Below the pieces are notes generated by a model. The model saw only the letters and a list, made by a program, of their open reading frames with translations. It did no database searches and had not been told where the DNA came from. The translations under genes and the position numbers were made by a program. Of a stretch of 64,000 nt of DNA, positions 56,206 through 64,000 are shown piece by piece (the stretch's first letter is position 1; every line of letters begins with the position of its first letter). The DNA lies in assembly GCA_963775805.1 (NCBI GenBank), contig CAVZKG010000003.1:40789-104788 (forward strand), given 5' to 3'. The DNA is from JAFAMB01 sp963775805. GTDB lineage: Bacteria; Verrucomicrobiota; Verrucomicrobiia; Chthoniobacterales; JAFAMB01.

Positions 56206-56562
56206 CAAGTCACCCTTCGCTTATATATTGCAACCCTGGTCGACTTTTGCGGCAAAAGCTCACAGCGATATACTTCGGGCATAGGCGCGATCTCGTTGGC
56301 TGTATATGTCCCTTAGACCTTTGCTGCCAATTCTCTCAAAAGAGCCTAATCCTTAGAATGTTTATTCCAAGAGCGCATACTTGATTAGATGATCGAAAAT
56401 TAATCCGGTCTTGCAAATAACGGTCTCGTACTAAGGTACCATATCCTTAACTTAGCGTGATTGGTATATTCTGGCTTCGGATAATAAATGGGTGACCTTT
56501 ATCGACAGTAGGAGGCCAAATATCAAGGATCGTTCCGAACTAAAATTAAACAGCTAAGTCAT
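56206..56562. other. AT-rich intergenic region
   Basis: No gene, repeat or clear promoter is visible. It is AT-rich towards the end, with a TAATAA box near 56485 and AGGAGGCC at 56510-56517, too far from the next ATG (56563) to be its ribosome site. Confidence 0.5.
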
Positions 56563-56943
56563 ATGAAAAGATTAATTGCCTTAACCGCAATGGCCATAGC
56601 GTCACAAGCAGTAGCCCTCTTCGCTGGAGAACCGATTGCATCTTCGAAGGAAGTGGTCGCTCCCCCGCCACCGGCACCCGTTTCCTATTTCAGAGGAAAC
56701 GAATTCGATCTCGGCGTCTTCGCGACCTATGTAACCGGAACGAACGGAGCGGGATCCAGGGAAACCGCGTTCGAAAACGGTACCACTTATTCCCTCTCCT
56801 CCAGCGGCAGCCCAGACGGTTGGGGTGGTGGCATGGATTTCACTTATTTCTTGCCCTGGAAATATGCTGGTCAATTTCGGCCTCCGATGGGCCTTCTAAG
56901 AGAAATTAATGTGTTGCCGCACTATTATAATCTTTTTTTGTAA
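56563..56943 (+). pseudogene. Truncated outer-membrane beta-barrel protein
   Basis: 126 residues: signal peptide (MKRLIALTAMAIASQAVALFAG), a Pro-rich linker (VVAPPPPAPVS), then barrel-like FDLGVFATYVTGTNG, SLSSSGSPDGWGGGMDFTYFLPWKYAGQFRPPMG. The family I associate with this start would continue for another 100 or more residues of beta-strands ending in aromatic-F; here the frame ends with an unrelated short tail (EINVLPHYYNLFL) and a stop. A deletion or frameshift has probably removed the 3' part. Only one barrel half remains, so it is not expected to work as a porin. Confidence 0.55.
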
Positions 56944-56967
56944 CACTGTTTCAAATATTCGCATAGC

Positions 56968-57507
56968 ATGAAACAACTGATTTCAGCACTTCATAAACTC
57001 ACCGACTTTCACGCTGGCTCTCGTTGCCGAGCCGGCGTGAAGGGTATTAGCCTGCGTATAGCGCTATCCACGATAGGCACTGCGTTACTGTTGAGCCTTG
57101 GCGCGTGCACGACCACTCAGAGCACGGATAGCTTGCAGGGTAAGCCGCTATCTGGCTATGTGCGAATGACCCAGGTACAGGCAGCATATCTGGGCAGCGG
57201 TAACGCCGGCAGCGGGGTGCTTTATTACCACGGCCACAGGTACCCGTTCAACGTCGGCGGCCTCGGCGTAGGCGGGATCGGCATCTCTAAGATCGAGGCT
57301 AAAGGCGACGTTTACGGTTTACAGAATTTGAACGACTTTGCCGGCAGCTATGTGCAGGGCCGCTTTGGCTTCGCCTTGGGTAATGCCAGCAGCGGCGAGC
57401 TCTGGCTAAAGAATGGAAATGGCGTGGTGATGCATCTCGTTGCCAAGCGACAGGGTCTGATGCTCAGCCTAGGCGGCGATGCGGTGGTGATTCAATTCAA
57501 CCATTGA
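56968..57507 (+). CDS. Lipoprotein, EipA/DUF1134-like beta-barrel family (tentative)
   Basis: 179 residues. The lipobox LGAC (Cys47) follows a long N-terminal region, so the true start may be later than the ATG at 56968. After it come GKPLSGYVRMTQVQAAYLGSG, VLYYHGHRYPFNVGGLGVGG and GVVMHLVAKRQGLMLSLGGDAVVIQF: an all-beta chain rich in Gly. The Gly-rich pattern with paired aromatic residues recalls small envelope proteins such as EipA (DUF1134). No catalytic motif. It follows the truncated porin by 24 bases and precedes the outer-membrane transporter by 33. Confidence 0.55.
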   Translation: MKQLISALHKLTDFHAGSRCRAGVKGISLRIALSTIGTALLLSLGACTTTQSTDSLQGKPLSGYVRMTQVQAAYLGSGNAGSGVLYYHGHRYPFNVGGLGVGGIGISKIEAKGDVYGLQNLNDFAGSYVQGRFGFALGNASSGELWLKNGNGVVMHLVAKRQGLMLSLGGDAVVIQFNH

Positions 57508-57540
57508 TATCGAATCAGTCGCGGGGCGCGAGTCAAACTC

Positions 57541-58608
57541 GTGCCCTGCACAGCTCGTGAAGGAGGGAGTTGCCGCTCTGGTTCCTTGCTAGCGCCAGGG
57601 CCGGCAACACTCAAACTCTTGCTTTTCCAGCAACAATCTCGAACACTCAAACTCTTGCTTTTCCAGCAACAATCTCGTTTTGTTGTTCTCTTCCCGGCCG
57701 GCCTGTGGCTTGCCGTGGTGCTGGCTGTTCTGCTGCTGCCACGGTTTGGTGAGGCCCAAGACATTGATCCGCGGCGCTGGAGTCATCTGCCCGTCAACTC
57801 AAATTACACCGGCGTGGGCTACGCTTACACAGCCGGCGACATCTCTCTGGACCCCACGCTCAAGATCCAAGACGGCCAGTTTAATGTGCAGACCATTGGG
57901 CTGATATACATCCGTAGTTTTGAGCTGCTTGGCAAGTCAGCCCGCGTGGATCTTGGCCAGACCTATCAGATCGGCCACTGGCAGGGCCTGCTTAACGGCG
58001 TGCCTGCCTCGGTGAATCGATCAGGTTTCGACGATACCTCATTGCGTTTCGCGGTGAACTTGATTGGGGCGCCACCGCTGAAGGGTAAAGAATTCGCCGC
58101 TTATCGTTCGGCCAACTCGGATAACGAGACGATCCTGGGCATCGGCCTCGGCCTGCAATTACCCACCGGCCAATATTACAGCGACAAACTAATCAACCTG
58201 GGCGACAACCGGTTCACGATCCGTCCTCAGATCGGCGGGATGCATAACTGGGGCAAATGGACGGCGGAGTTAACCGCGCAGACCTGGTTCTATACTGACA
58301 ACGATAAGTTCTTCAATGGCAGGAAACTTCAGCAGGACCCGCTCTACACCGGCGATTTGAACCTGATTTACACCTTTCGCCCCGGCATTTGGGCGGCTGC
58401 CAGCATCGGCTACGCTAATGGCGGCACCACCAGCGTGAACGGGGTATCGGAACAGAACAACGAGAGCAGTATCGGTTATGGTTTTAGCGTAGGCCTGCCG
58501 ATCAGCCGGGACATCGGAATAAAACTTTACTACCTCGGCAGTCAAACCGAAGTCCACACTGGACAGGACATGAACACGTTCGCCGCTGCCATCGCGGTGA
58601 TGTGGTGA
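57541..58608 (+). CDS. Outer-membrane transporter (phenol MetA/aromatic-degradation type barrel)
   Basis: Up to 355 residues. The mature part, from about codon 75, is a run of amphipathic beta-strands ending DMNTFAAAIAVMW. The segments NYTGVGYAYTAGDI, ILGIGLGLQLPTGQYYSDK and YTGDLNLIYTFRPGIWAAASIGYANGG fit the 'transporter (phenol degradation MetA)' family. The start is uncertain: the GTG at 57541 gives an odd N-terminus, while a TTG at 57655 inside the second copy of a 36-bp tandem repeat yields a good signal peptide (LFQQQSRFVVLF...). I list the longest frame. It may move small hydrophobic compounds. Confidence 0.75.
   Translation: MPCTAREGGSCRSGSLLAPGPATLKLLLFQQQSRTLKLLLFQQQSRFVVLFPAGLWLAVVLAVLLLPRFGEAQDIDPRRWSHLPVNSNYTGVGYAYTAGDISLDPTLKIQDGQFNVQTIGLIYIRSFELLGKSARVDLGQTYQIGHWQGLLNGVPASVNRSGFDDTSLRFAVNLIGAPPLKGKEFAAYRSANSDNETILGIGLGLQLPTGQYYSDKLINLGDNRFTIRPQIGGMHNWGKWTAELTAQTWFYTDNDKFFNGRKLQQDPLYTGDLNLIYTFRPGIWAAASIGYANGGTTSVNGVSEQNNESSIGYGFSVGLPISRDIGIKLYYLGSQTEVHTGQDMNTFAAAIAVMW
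57606..57677 (+). repeat. Exact 36-bp tandem duplication in the 5' part of the transporter gene
   Basis: The unit AACACTCAAACTCTTGCTTT... occurs twice without change (57606-57641 and 57642-57677). In the gene frame it codes for TLKLLLFQQQSR twice. It falls before the predicted signal peptide, so the copy number may alter the start region but not the mature barrel. Confidence 0.9.
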
Positions 58609-58881
58609 GTTGCCAATGAGCTCTCATTTTCATAAAGATGCGTCCGAGGGCCGTTAATAAAATAAACGGTATTAGCAACAGCTCGAAGAGCGTACCAAAG
58701 CCCAATAGCTTGCGCCCATAGTGATTTGCTACACTTAGCAATATGTTCCTGCGGATACCACAATTCCTGGCCATGAAAATCGGCCAAGTTTCTGAGTTAC
58801 TATATTAGATTTAACACCCGTTTGATATCTTCAACAAGACCAAGCGACGATCGCAGGCCGGCAGATATTTTGAAAATGCCG

Positions 58882-59250
58882 TTAGCGGATAGCTCGCCGC
58901 ACAAGGGCAAGAAACAACTCGTCATCAAATGGTTTTGCAACAAACGCAAATGCGCCCCCTTCCAATCCAGCGGCGCGGAGCGTGGGCGTCTCCCGCCCGG
59001 TCATCATAATTACCTTCGTCTCGGGCGACAATTCACGCAGCCGCGATTGAACCTCCAAACCGTTCATATGCGCCATCCAGACATCGAGCAGGACTAACGG
59101 CACGGGATGGCGTGCGACGTGCGCGAAAAAATCCTCCGAGTTCTCAAAGCTCCGCGTCTGGAAGTCATCAGAATCGAGCAGTTGCTCGATCGAAAAGCGA
59201 ACCGAGGCATCATCATCCAGAATGCATATAGGGTTGGAATGTACTGGCAC
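58882..59250 (-). CDS. Stand-alone response regulator receiver domain
   Basis: 122 residues: one CheY-like fold. The acidic pair is D12/D13, the phosphorylated Asp is D56 (LLDVWM), the switch Thr is in MMTGRE and the Lys in VAKPFDD. There is no output domain. It lies 69 bases downstream of the FixJ-like regulator gene, on the same strand, and its receiver resembles that regulator's; duplication is likely. Could act as a phosphate sink or a second target of the same kinase. Confidence 0.9.
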   Translation of the reverse strand: MPVHSNPICILDDDASVRFSIEQLLDSDDFQTRSFENSEDFFAHVARHPVPLVLLDVWMAHMNGLEVQSRLRELSPETKVIMMTGRETPTLRAAGLEGGAFAFVAKPFDDELFLALVRRAIR

Positions 59251-59319
59251 AGGACTACGACCTTATGAAATCGAAGGGTTGGCTCACAGGATATGACATT
59301 TTCGAGACAACCGCCATCG

Positions 59320-59949
59320 TCACTTAGCACCATATGCCGAGGGGGTTACACCCGCTTTTTGCGCCAGTATTACCAACTCCGCCACCGAACCCACTCCTAT
59401 TTTCTGCATCACACGGGCGCGATGCGCTTTCGTCGTCCGAAGCGAGACCCCGAGTTCCGCACCGATCTGCTTGTTTAGCAATCCGGTAATCACCAACCGG
59501 AAAACATCGAACTCTCGTGGAGTGAGCTTTGCAAGCCGCGCCCGGCTCGCCACGACCGCAGCGCGTTGCTCGCGATCCGCGGTAGAGCGCGCCAGCGCCT
59601 CCGCGACAGCGGAAAGTAGTTCGTTGTCTCTAAACGGTTTTGACAGAAAATCGACAGCCCCGCCTTTCATTGCTCCGATGCCCATGGGAATATCGCCATG
59701 CCCAGTAATGAAAACGACCCGGTCCGTTCTTTCTTCTGCGGTAAGCTTGCGCTGGAGCGCTAAGCCGTTCAGCCCAGGAAGCTGAACATCGAGAAGAAGA
59801 CACACCGGGCCGGGGTGCACTGCACGCGTCAGATACTCGGCGGCGCTTGCGAAAATCTCGACGGCGTAACCCTCCGACTCCAGCAGATTAGTCAGGCTGC
59901 TGCGAACCGACGAATCGTCATCCACCACAAAAACACGTGACTCTTTCAT
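59320..59949 (-). CDS. FixJ-like response regulator with LuxR-type DNA-binding domain
   Basis: 209 residues: receiver (1-120; D10-D12, D54 in LLLDVQLPGLNG, T in FITGHGD, K in LSKPFRD), a short linker, then a LuxR/NarL helix-turn-helix (about 143-205; LTPREFDVFRLVITGLLNKQIGAELGVSLRTTKAHRARVMQKIG). FixJ-type regulators act on oxygen, redox or stress signals in other bacteria. Its ATG overlaps the kinase stop by four bases, so the kinase and regulator are translationally coupled. Confidence 0.93.
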   Translation of the reverse strand: MKESRVFVVDDDSSVRSSLTNLLESEGYAVEIFASAAEYLTRAVHPGPVCLLLDVQLPGLNGLALQRKLTAEERTDRVVFITGHGDIPMGIGAMKGGAVDFLSKPFRDNELLSAVAEALARSTADREQRAAVVASRARLAKLTPREFDVFRLVITGLLNKQIGAELGVSLRTTKAHRARVMQKIGVGSVAELVILAQKAGVTPSAYGAK

Positions 59950-62552
59950 GCTTTCTCCGCTCCAACTGTCTGGCCTATTTCTGCCCGATCTTCCTGAATA
60001 TTCGCGATGAACGGCAGTGAAAAGTAAACGTAAGCCCCGCCGCCTTCAGCATTCGCCGCCCCCAAATCACCGCCGTGCAAAGTGATGATCGAACGGGCGA
60101 TGGCTAGGCCCATACCCATCCCTTCGCGTTTTGTCGAAAAGAACTGCTCGAATATCCGCTCCGGATCTTCCACCGGTAGTCCGGCGCCATAATCACGCAC
60201 ACTCACTCGGATTCGACCGTCGACATCCCTTTCGCTTCCGACAATCACGCGGCGTTCCGAAAGGGGTGTCTCGCGCATCGCCTCGAATGCATTGACAACG
60301 AGAATAAGTAGCACCTGCTGCAGTTGTATCTGGTCCGCGCTGACCATCGGTATATTCGGATCGATCTCCGTAACGAGTGCGCAGTGCCGTCCGAGTGCGT
60401 CGGAGCGGACGAATCCCAACACGCTGGCAATCACATCGTTGAGGTTTACGGCCCCACGGACTTCTTCGCTCTTGCGTACCATACCCCGAATACCCTGGAT
60501 TATTTCGGCTGCCCTATGCGCGTCTGCGATGACAGCTTCCAACAGCCCGTCAAGCTTCGACAGCTCTGCACGTCCTTTGGCGATGAAACGGCGCCCGGCA
60601 CTCGAGTTGTTCACAATACCGGTGAGCGGTTGGTTGAGCTCGTGTGCAAATGACCCGGCTATTTCGCCCATAATCGCGACGCGACTCAGGTGCGCAAGCT
60701 TTTCATGATGCTGTTGTCGCTCTGATTCTGCCTGCCTGCGGGCGGAGATGTCCACAATGACGGCCAAAATCAGAGTCCCTTCAGGGCTTTTAATCGGGCT
60801 GATTCCGATCTCGACAGGGAACTCGCTTCCATCCTTCCGTCGGGCAAATGATTCCACGCCCGCGCCCATTTCCCGGAGCGAAGCTCCATTCTGAAACACG
60901 GTTCGCCGAGCCTGATGATCGTTGCTGAACCGTTCTGGCACCAGAAGTTCGATCCCTTTTCCAACGATCTCTTCTCGCCGATACCCGAACAATTTTTCGA
61001 CACCGGCGTTTACAAGCATGATTTGACCCTGGTTGACAAGTATGATGCCGTTGGGGGAGGCCTCCACAACAATCCGAAATCGATCTTGAGCCTGTTTATG
61101 TTCGGTGATGTCGATACAAGAACCGACGTATCCCAAAAACGTCCCATCGGTGGTAAAGCGGGGCGCTCCATTGGCCAGAACCGAACGATATTCACCGTCT
61201 CTTCTTCGCAATCGATACTCCATCGTGAACGGTTGACGTACGTCAAAGGAGGCTTCGTAGACCTCAAGACAGCGAGCAAAGTCTTCGCCGTGGACACTCT
61301 CCGCCCATCTATTGCCAAGTTGCTGCTCCAGCGTACGGCCAGTAAATTCGAGCCAACCTCTATTCAAGAACGTGCAGAGTTTGTCAGTGCCCGACATCCA
61401 AATCATCAAAGGCGCCGTGTTTGCTAAAGCGCGAAAACGAGCCTCGCTCTCCCGCAGCGCGTCCTGGGCTTGCTTTTGCCCTGTCACATCCATCGAGACT
61501 CCCAGTAAGCGGCCCCCCTTGCCATCCCGGATATTCGTGCACCTTCCCCACGCGCCAATCCAACGGAGTTGTCCGTTCGGCAATATGACGCGATACTCGA
61601 TTGAGTATTCGCTCTCGTTCTCCAATGCGCTCTTGATCGCTCCAGCTCGAGCAGCACGGTCCTCCGGGTGGACCCGAGCTATCAGCGTTGCGTCATCCAG
61701 TAGCGCGTCCGCCGCCACACCGAACAAGGCCCGGCCCTTGTCACTCATCCAGACCTTATCTCTTGCAGCATCCCATACCCACATGCCCAGGTTGGCCGCT
61801 TCCGCCGCAAGGCTCATCCGCTCCTCGCTCTCACGCAGTTCGTCGGAAACCAACGATGCGCTGAACATCTCCTGGCTCAGCTCGTAACCCATTACCGCCA
61901 CAATCGCCATGAAGAACGGGGTCACGATAATCGGGGCATCAATGACTCCCCAGAGAACCAGAATTGACTGCACCGTCCCTGCTACCACACAAAAAACGAT
62001 ACTACCGCCAACCATCAGCGCCTGCCGGCGGTCGCCCCGGTGCCAAACAGTGACGGCGGCATCCGCGACGAAGATCACGAGCAATAACAAACTCAATTGG
62101 CCGACCAGCATCCAATGGTTGAGAATCCCCTCAGGCACAACGACTGGCTCTCCGAACAATGAAGCAGGTCGCAGAGCCGTGATCTCCCGATAGTTGACAT
62201 TCGGCACGAAGACAAAATTGAGGATCAGCGAGACCGTCCTCAGGCCGCAAGCAGTCCACGCGAGCCACACACGCCCCGCGCTCAAATATAATCGCACGAA
62301 TCCCACGAGCGACAAGAACAGCACCCAAATGGGGACATGGAACCACCGCTGCACGGCACCGATTCCTGAAATCGTTTGTACGTGCATCATACCAACCTCG
62401 AATCCCGCCAAGACCGCCGTCGCTATCGCCGCCAAGGCAAAAAGAAGATTGGCTAACGCTTCACGCCGCCGACCCCAGAACAACAGATGCACGACAGCCA
62501 GCGTTAGGCACGCGGACGCAATCATCGCCCAAATGACCGTGACCCAGCTCAT
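59946..62552 (-). CDS. FixL-like PAS sensor histidine kinase
   Basis: 868 residues. Seven or so N-terminal helices (1-225) are followed by three PAS/PAC domains (about 245-358, 365-482, 490-605) with intervening linkers, a HisKA dimerisation helix with phospho-acceptor H637 in SFAHELNQPLTGIVNN (the HELNQP motif of the HPK4/FixL-type), and a HATPase domain with VNAFEAM, DYGAGLP and GMGMGLAIARSI. No haem-binding His/FG loop characteristic of FixL is seen in the PAS domains I inspected, so the signal is open. It precedes and overlaps the FixJ-like gene. A trailing segment of about 15 residues follows the ATPase. Confidence 0.93.
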   Translation of the reverse strand: MSWVTVIWAMIASACLTLAVVHLLFWGRRREALANLLFALAAIATAVLAGFEVGMMHVQTISGIGAVQRWFHVPIWVLFLSLVGFVRLYLSAGRVWLAWTACGLRTVSLILNFVFVPNVNYREITALRPASLFGEPVVVPEGILNHWMLVGQLSLLLLVIFVADAAVTVWHRGDRRQALMVGGSIVFCVVAGTVQSILVLWGVIDAPIIVTPFFMAIVAVMGYELSQEMFSASLVSDELRESEERMSLAAEAANLGMWVWDAARDKVWMSDKGRALFGVAADALLDDATLIARVHPEDRAARAGAIKSALENESEYSIEYRVILPNGQLRWIGAWGRCTNIRDGKGGRLLGVSMDVTGQKQAQDALRESEARFRALANTAPLMIWMSGTDKLCTFLNRGWLEFTGRTLEQQLGNRWAESVHGEDFARCLEVYEASFDVRQPFTMEYRLRRRDGEYRSVLANGAPRFTTDGTFLGYVGSCIDITEHKQAQDRFRIVVEASPNGIILVNQGQIMLVNAGVEKLFGYRREEIVGKGIELLVPERFSNDHQARRTVFQNGASLREMGAGVESFARRKDGSEFPVEIGISPIKSPEGTLILAVIVDISARRQAESERQQHHEKLAHLSRVAIMGEIAGSFAHELNQPLTGIVNNSSAGRRFIAKGRAELSKLDGLLEAVIADAHRAAEIIQGIRGMVRKSEEVRGAVNLNDVIASVLGFVRSDALGRHCALVTEIDPNIPMVSADQIQLQQVLLILVVNAFEAMRETPLSERRVIVGSERDVDGRIRVSVRDYGAGLPVEDPERIFEQFFSTKREGMGMGLAIARSIITLHGGDLGAANAEGGGAYVYFSLPFIANIQEDRAEIGQTVGAEKA

Positions 62553-63249
62553 TTCATGCTAATGACATTAGCTCGACGCCGGATGCTTATATCAGACCTG
62601 CTCTCATTTACCCAAAATCCATTTTCGGTTGACGTAGTGTCCAAAGGAGCAAAACCCACAGCGTGCAAGCCACGTAACCGTACAATAAATACCATAACAA
62701 CCGCCGGATCGGTTCGACTAGCTCTAAATGAATGCATTGTCCGGATTAGCCGGCCCTAAGCGTGCCGAAAAGTCTTTCTATTTTCTTTTCGCTGCTCCAC
62801 TTTGGAGTCCCTCCTTTCCACCTTCGGGAACGGTCAACTCACGAAATCCGAAATGCCTGCGATATTTTGAGCGATTCTTTTGGGCCACGATAAAATTCCT
62901 GACATGGCCAGCGATCCGATTGGCCGCATTGGATTCATGTTAGTGCATCTGCTGGCTCAGCTGATGGCCATTGGTCCCGGGCTAGTCGACAAGCCGTGGC
63001 GACCAACGGAAAAAAGGTTGTTAGTCGCTTTCGAATAGCATCGACACGCTTTTGTTTTGTTGGAAGCGCTTGGCGTAAATGCGCAGCAGAGGAAGGAGTT
63101 CTATTATCTGGCAGCTAGCCTATAGGGAGTGCAGCCCGCTTTGCGGGACGCAACTCCAGGAATCAATGCCCTCCCCGCGATGAAGCCCTAAAGGGGCGCG
63201 AGCCGAGGCGCTGAAATGTCACACCCTGGCATTGAGGCAAGTGACGCGC
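62553..63249. other. Intergenic region with a second REP-like hairpin
   Basis: No gene supported. 63126-63155 holds a hairpin GGAGT-gcag-CCCGC-ttt-GCGGG-acgca-ACTCC, with a GGAG tetranucleotide at the base on the minus strand. The rest shows no pattern I can name. Confidence 0.5.
63126..63155 (-). repeat. REP-like hairpin, GGAG type
   Basis: On the minus strand GGAG begins a stem GGAGT/ACTCC with an internal loop and CCCGC/GCGGG core. Similar to the GTAG hairpin at 48712 in layout, though the sequence differs except for a GCGTCCCG-type block. Family membership is unproven. Confidence 0.35.
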
Positions 63250-63999
63250 TTAGTTGCTCCATCCCGTCAAAAACGCCTCAATCAGAATTGGAAGATCGTC
63301 GCTGTAGCCTCCTTCGAGTATCGGAGCGGCCGGTATGCCGATTTCCTTGAGCCACCCTCCGAAGGTCGCGAAATCGTTGAGTTCCAGGGCCATTTGCGTC
63401 AGTGGGTCCCCGACGTACGCGTCAAAACCGGCAGAGACCAACACTATGTCGGGTTTGAATTCGATCAGGCGCTTCAGCGCTTCGCGGACCAGAAATGAGT
63501 GTGTTTTCGGCGCCGTCCAGGGCGGGACCGGCCAATTGAAAACGTTCACTCTAGAAACAGTTCCGGTCCCAGGGTAGCAAGGATGCTGGTGAATCGACGC
63601 AAATCGGATTCGGTCGTCCCCCATAACGATTTCTTCCGTACCGTTCCCGTGGTGCGCATCGAAATCCCAGATAGCCACCCTTTCGCATCCTTTTGCCAGG
63701 GCATGGTGCGCCGCAATCGTAATCGAATTTAAGTAACAGAATCCCATGGCCCGATCCGAGGTTGCATGATGACCCGGTGGCCTCATCAGCGAAAAACTCT
63801 TTTGACCCGCGAGCGCCTGATCGACCGCCTCAATCGCTGCACCGGCTGAGAGCAACGCGTGTTGCTCAATGCCGGGATAATATGGCGTATCCCCATCGAA
63901 ATCGATCGGACGTCGCAGTCGCTCCAAGTGCTCCCGGCGGTGTACCCGCAGCACTTCATCCACCGTTGCGGCCCGAGGCTCGATCCACCTAGCAATACA
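63250..63999 (-). CDS. Histone deacetylase-like (AcuC/HDAC) amidohydrolase (5'-partial)
   Basis: About 250 residues are in view, continuing beyond the window edge; a GTG at 63963 is not the true start because WIEPRAATVDEVLRVHRREH reads on upstream in frame. RPPGHHATSD, WDFDAHHGNGTEEI, IHQHPCYPGTG and SAGFDAYVGDPL carry the zinc ligands and the catalytic His pair of the arginase/deacetylase fold. Bacterial members include acetoin-utilisation AcuC, acetylpolyamine amidohydrolases and protein deacetylases. The exact role cannot be told here. The C-terminus is complete and ends GGYSDDLPILIEAFLTGWSN. Confidence 0.92.
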   Translation of the reverse strand, partial: CIARWIEPRAATVDEVLRVHRREHLERLRRPIDFDGDTPYYPGIEQHALLSAGAAIEAVDQALAGQKSFSLMRPPGHHATSDRAMGFCYLNSITIAAHHALAKGCERVAIWDFDAHHGNGTEEIVMGDDRIRFASIHQHPCYPGTGTVSRVNVFNWPVPPWTAPKTHSFLVREALKRLIEFKPDIVLVSAGFDAYVGDPLTQMALELNDFATFGGWLKEIGIPAAPILEGGYSDDLPILIEAFLTGWSN

Positions 64000-64000
64000 T

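Noticed and set aside
57606..57677. CRISPR-like array
   Set aside because: Only two directly abutting units with no spacers, and they lie in a coding frame.

Overview
The window reads as chromosomal DNA of a free-living, probably soil-dwelling Gram-negative bacterium. My best guess is Verrucomicrobiota (Spartobacteria/Chthoniobacterales type). This is inferred from overall protein character (lipoproteins, S41/tricorn proteases, a porin-like fragment with a Pro-rich N-terminus, moderate GC, many genes without a clear Shine-Dalgarno sequence) and not from a 16S or database match. About 0.6-40 kb is dense, ordinary core metabolism; from about 41 kb onward gene density falls, and repeats, remnants and membrane/secreted proteins dominate.

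Layout. 0-5 kb: end of a membrane protein, then geranylgeranyl-reductase-type flavoprotein and hemW (minus strand), facing a DUF362 protein and a squalene/phytoene synthase (plus strand). 5-9 kb: thiD, a lipoprotein with a decayed metallo-beta-lactamase site, purD and a protease-fold protein lacking its catalytic Ser and Lys. 9-16.7 kb: apaG, 5-formyl-THF cyclo-ligase, an intact MBL hydrolase, an FAD-dependent reductase, a beta-oxidation pair (fadB-like, fadA-like) and a tartrate/D-malate dehydrogenase. 16.8-24 kb: rpoA-rplQ, an ACT protein with gltB, and an Lrp-like regulator. 24-30 kb: pheA, scpB, scpA, acpS, pdxJ, purH. 30-34 kb: a TetR regulator with two matching candidate operators, rpiA, an S1/P1 nuclease. 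34-37 kb: a ribose-type ABC importer. 37.6-41 kb: a tricorn-like protease.

41-44.3 kb is the most interesting part. A tRNA-Asp(GTC) gene has its last 15 bases repeated exactly 2.3 kb away, as expected for the att sites of an integrated element. Between the repeats are a 5'-truncated DUF433 gene and a stripped kdp locus: a strong sigma70-like promoter, a leader of about 250 nt with hairpins, three tiny single-helix membrane peptides (one looks like KdpF), and a KdpD sensor half (KdpD domain plus Usp domain) without histidine kinase and without kdpABC. No integrase is visible.

44.4-64 kb holds a serine beta-lactamase-like esterase, an EamA half transporter, a phospholipase-C-type phosphoesterase, a prohibitin-like lipoprotein, DUF4239 and DUF4105 membrane proteins, two alpha/beta hydrolases, a decaying stretch (gene remnants, a truncated porin, a 36-bp in-frame tandem duplication before an outer-membrane transporter), a FixL/FixJ-like two-component system with an extra lone receiver, and the C-terminal part of an HDAC-like deacetylase. 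Two copies of an interspersed repeat and two REP-like hairpins lie between genes.

Start codons were adjusted where a signal peptide, an upstream overlap or a ribosome binding site argued for it. All functional calls are by reading motifs; none was checked against a database.
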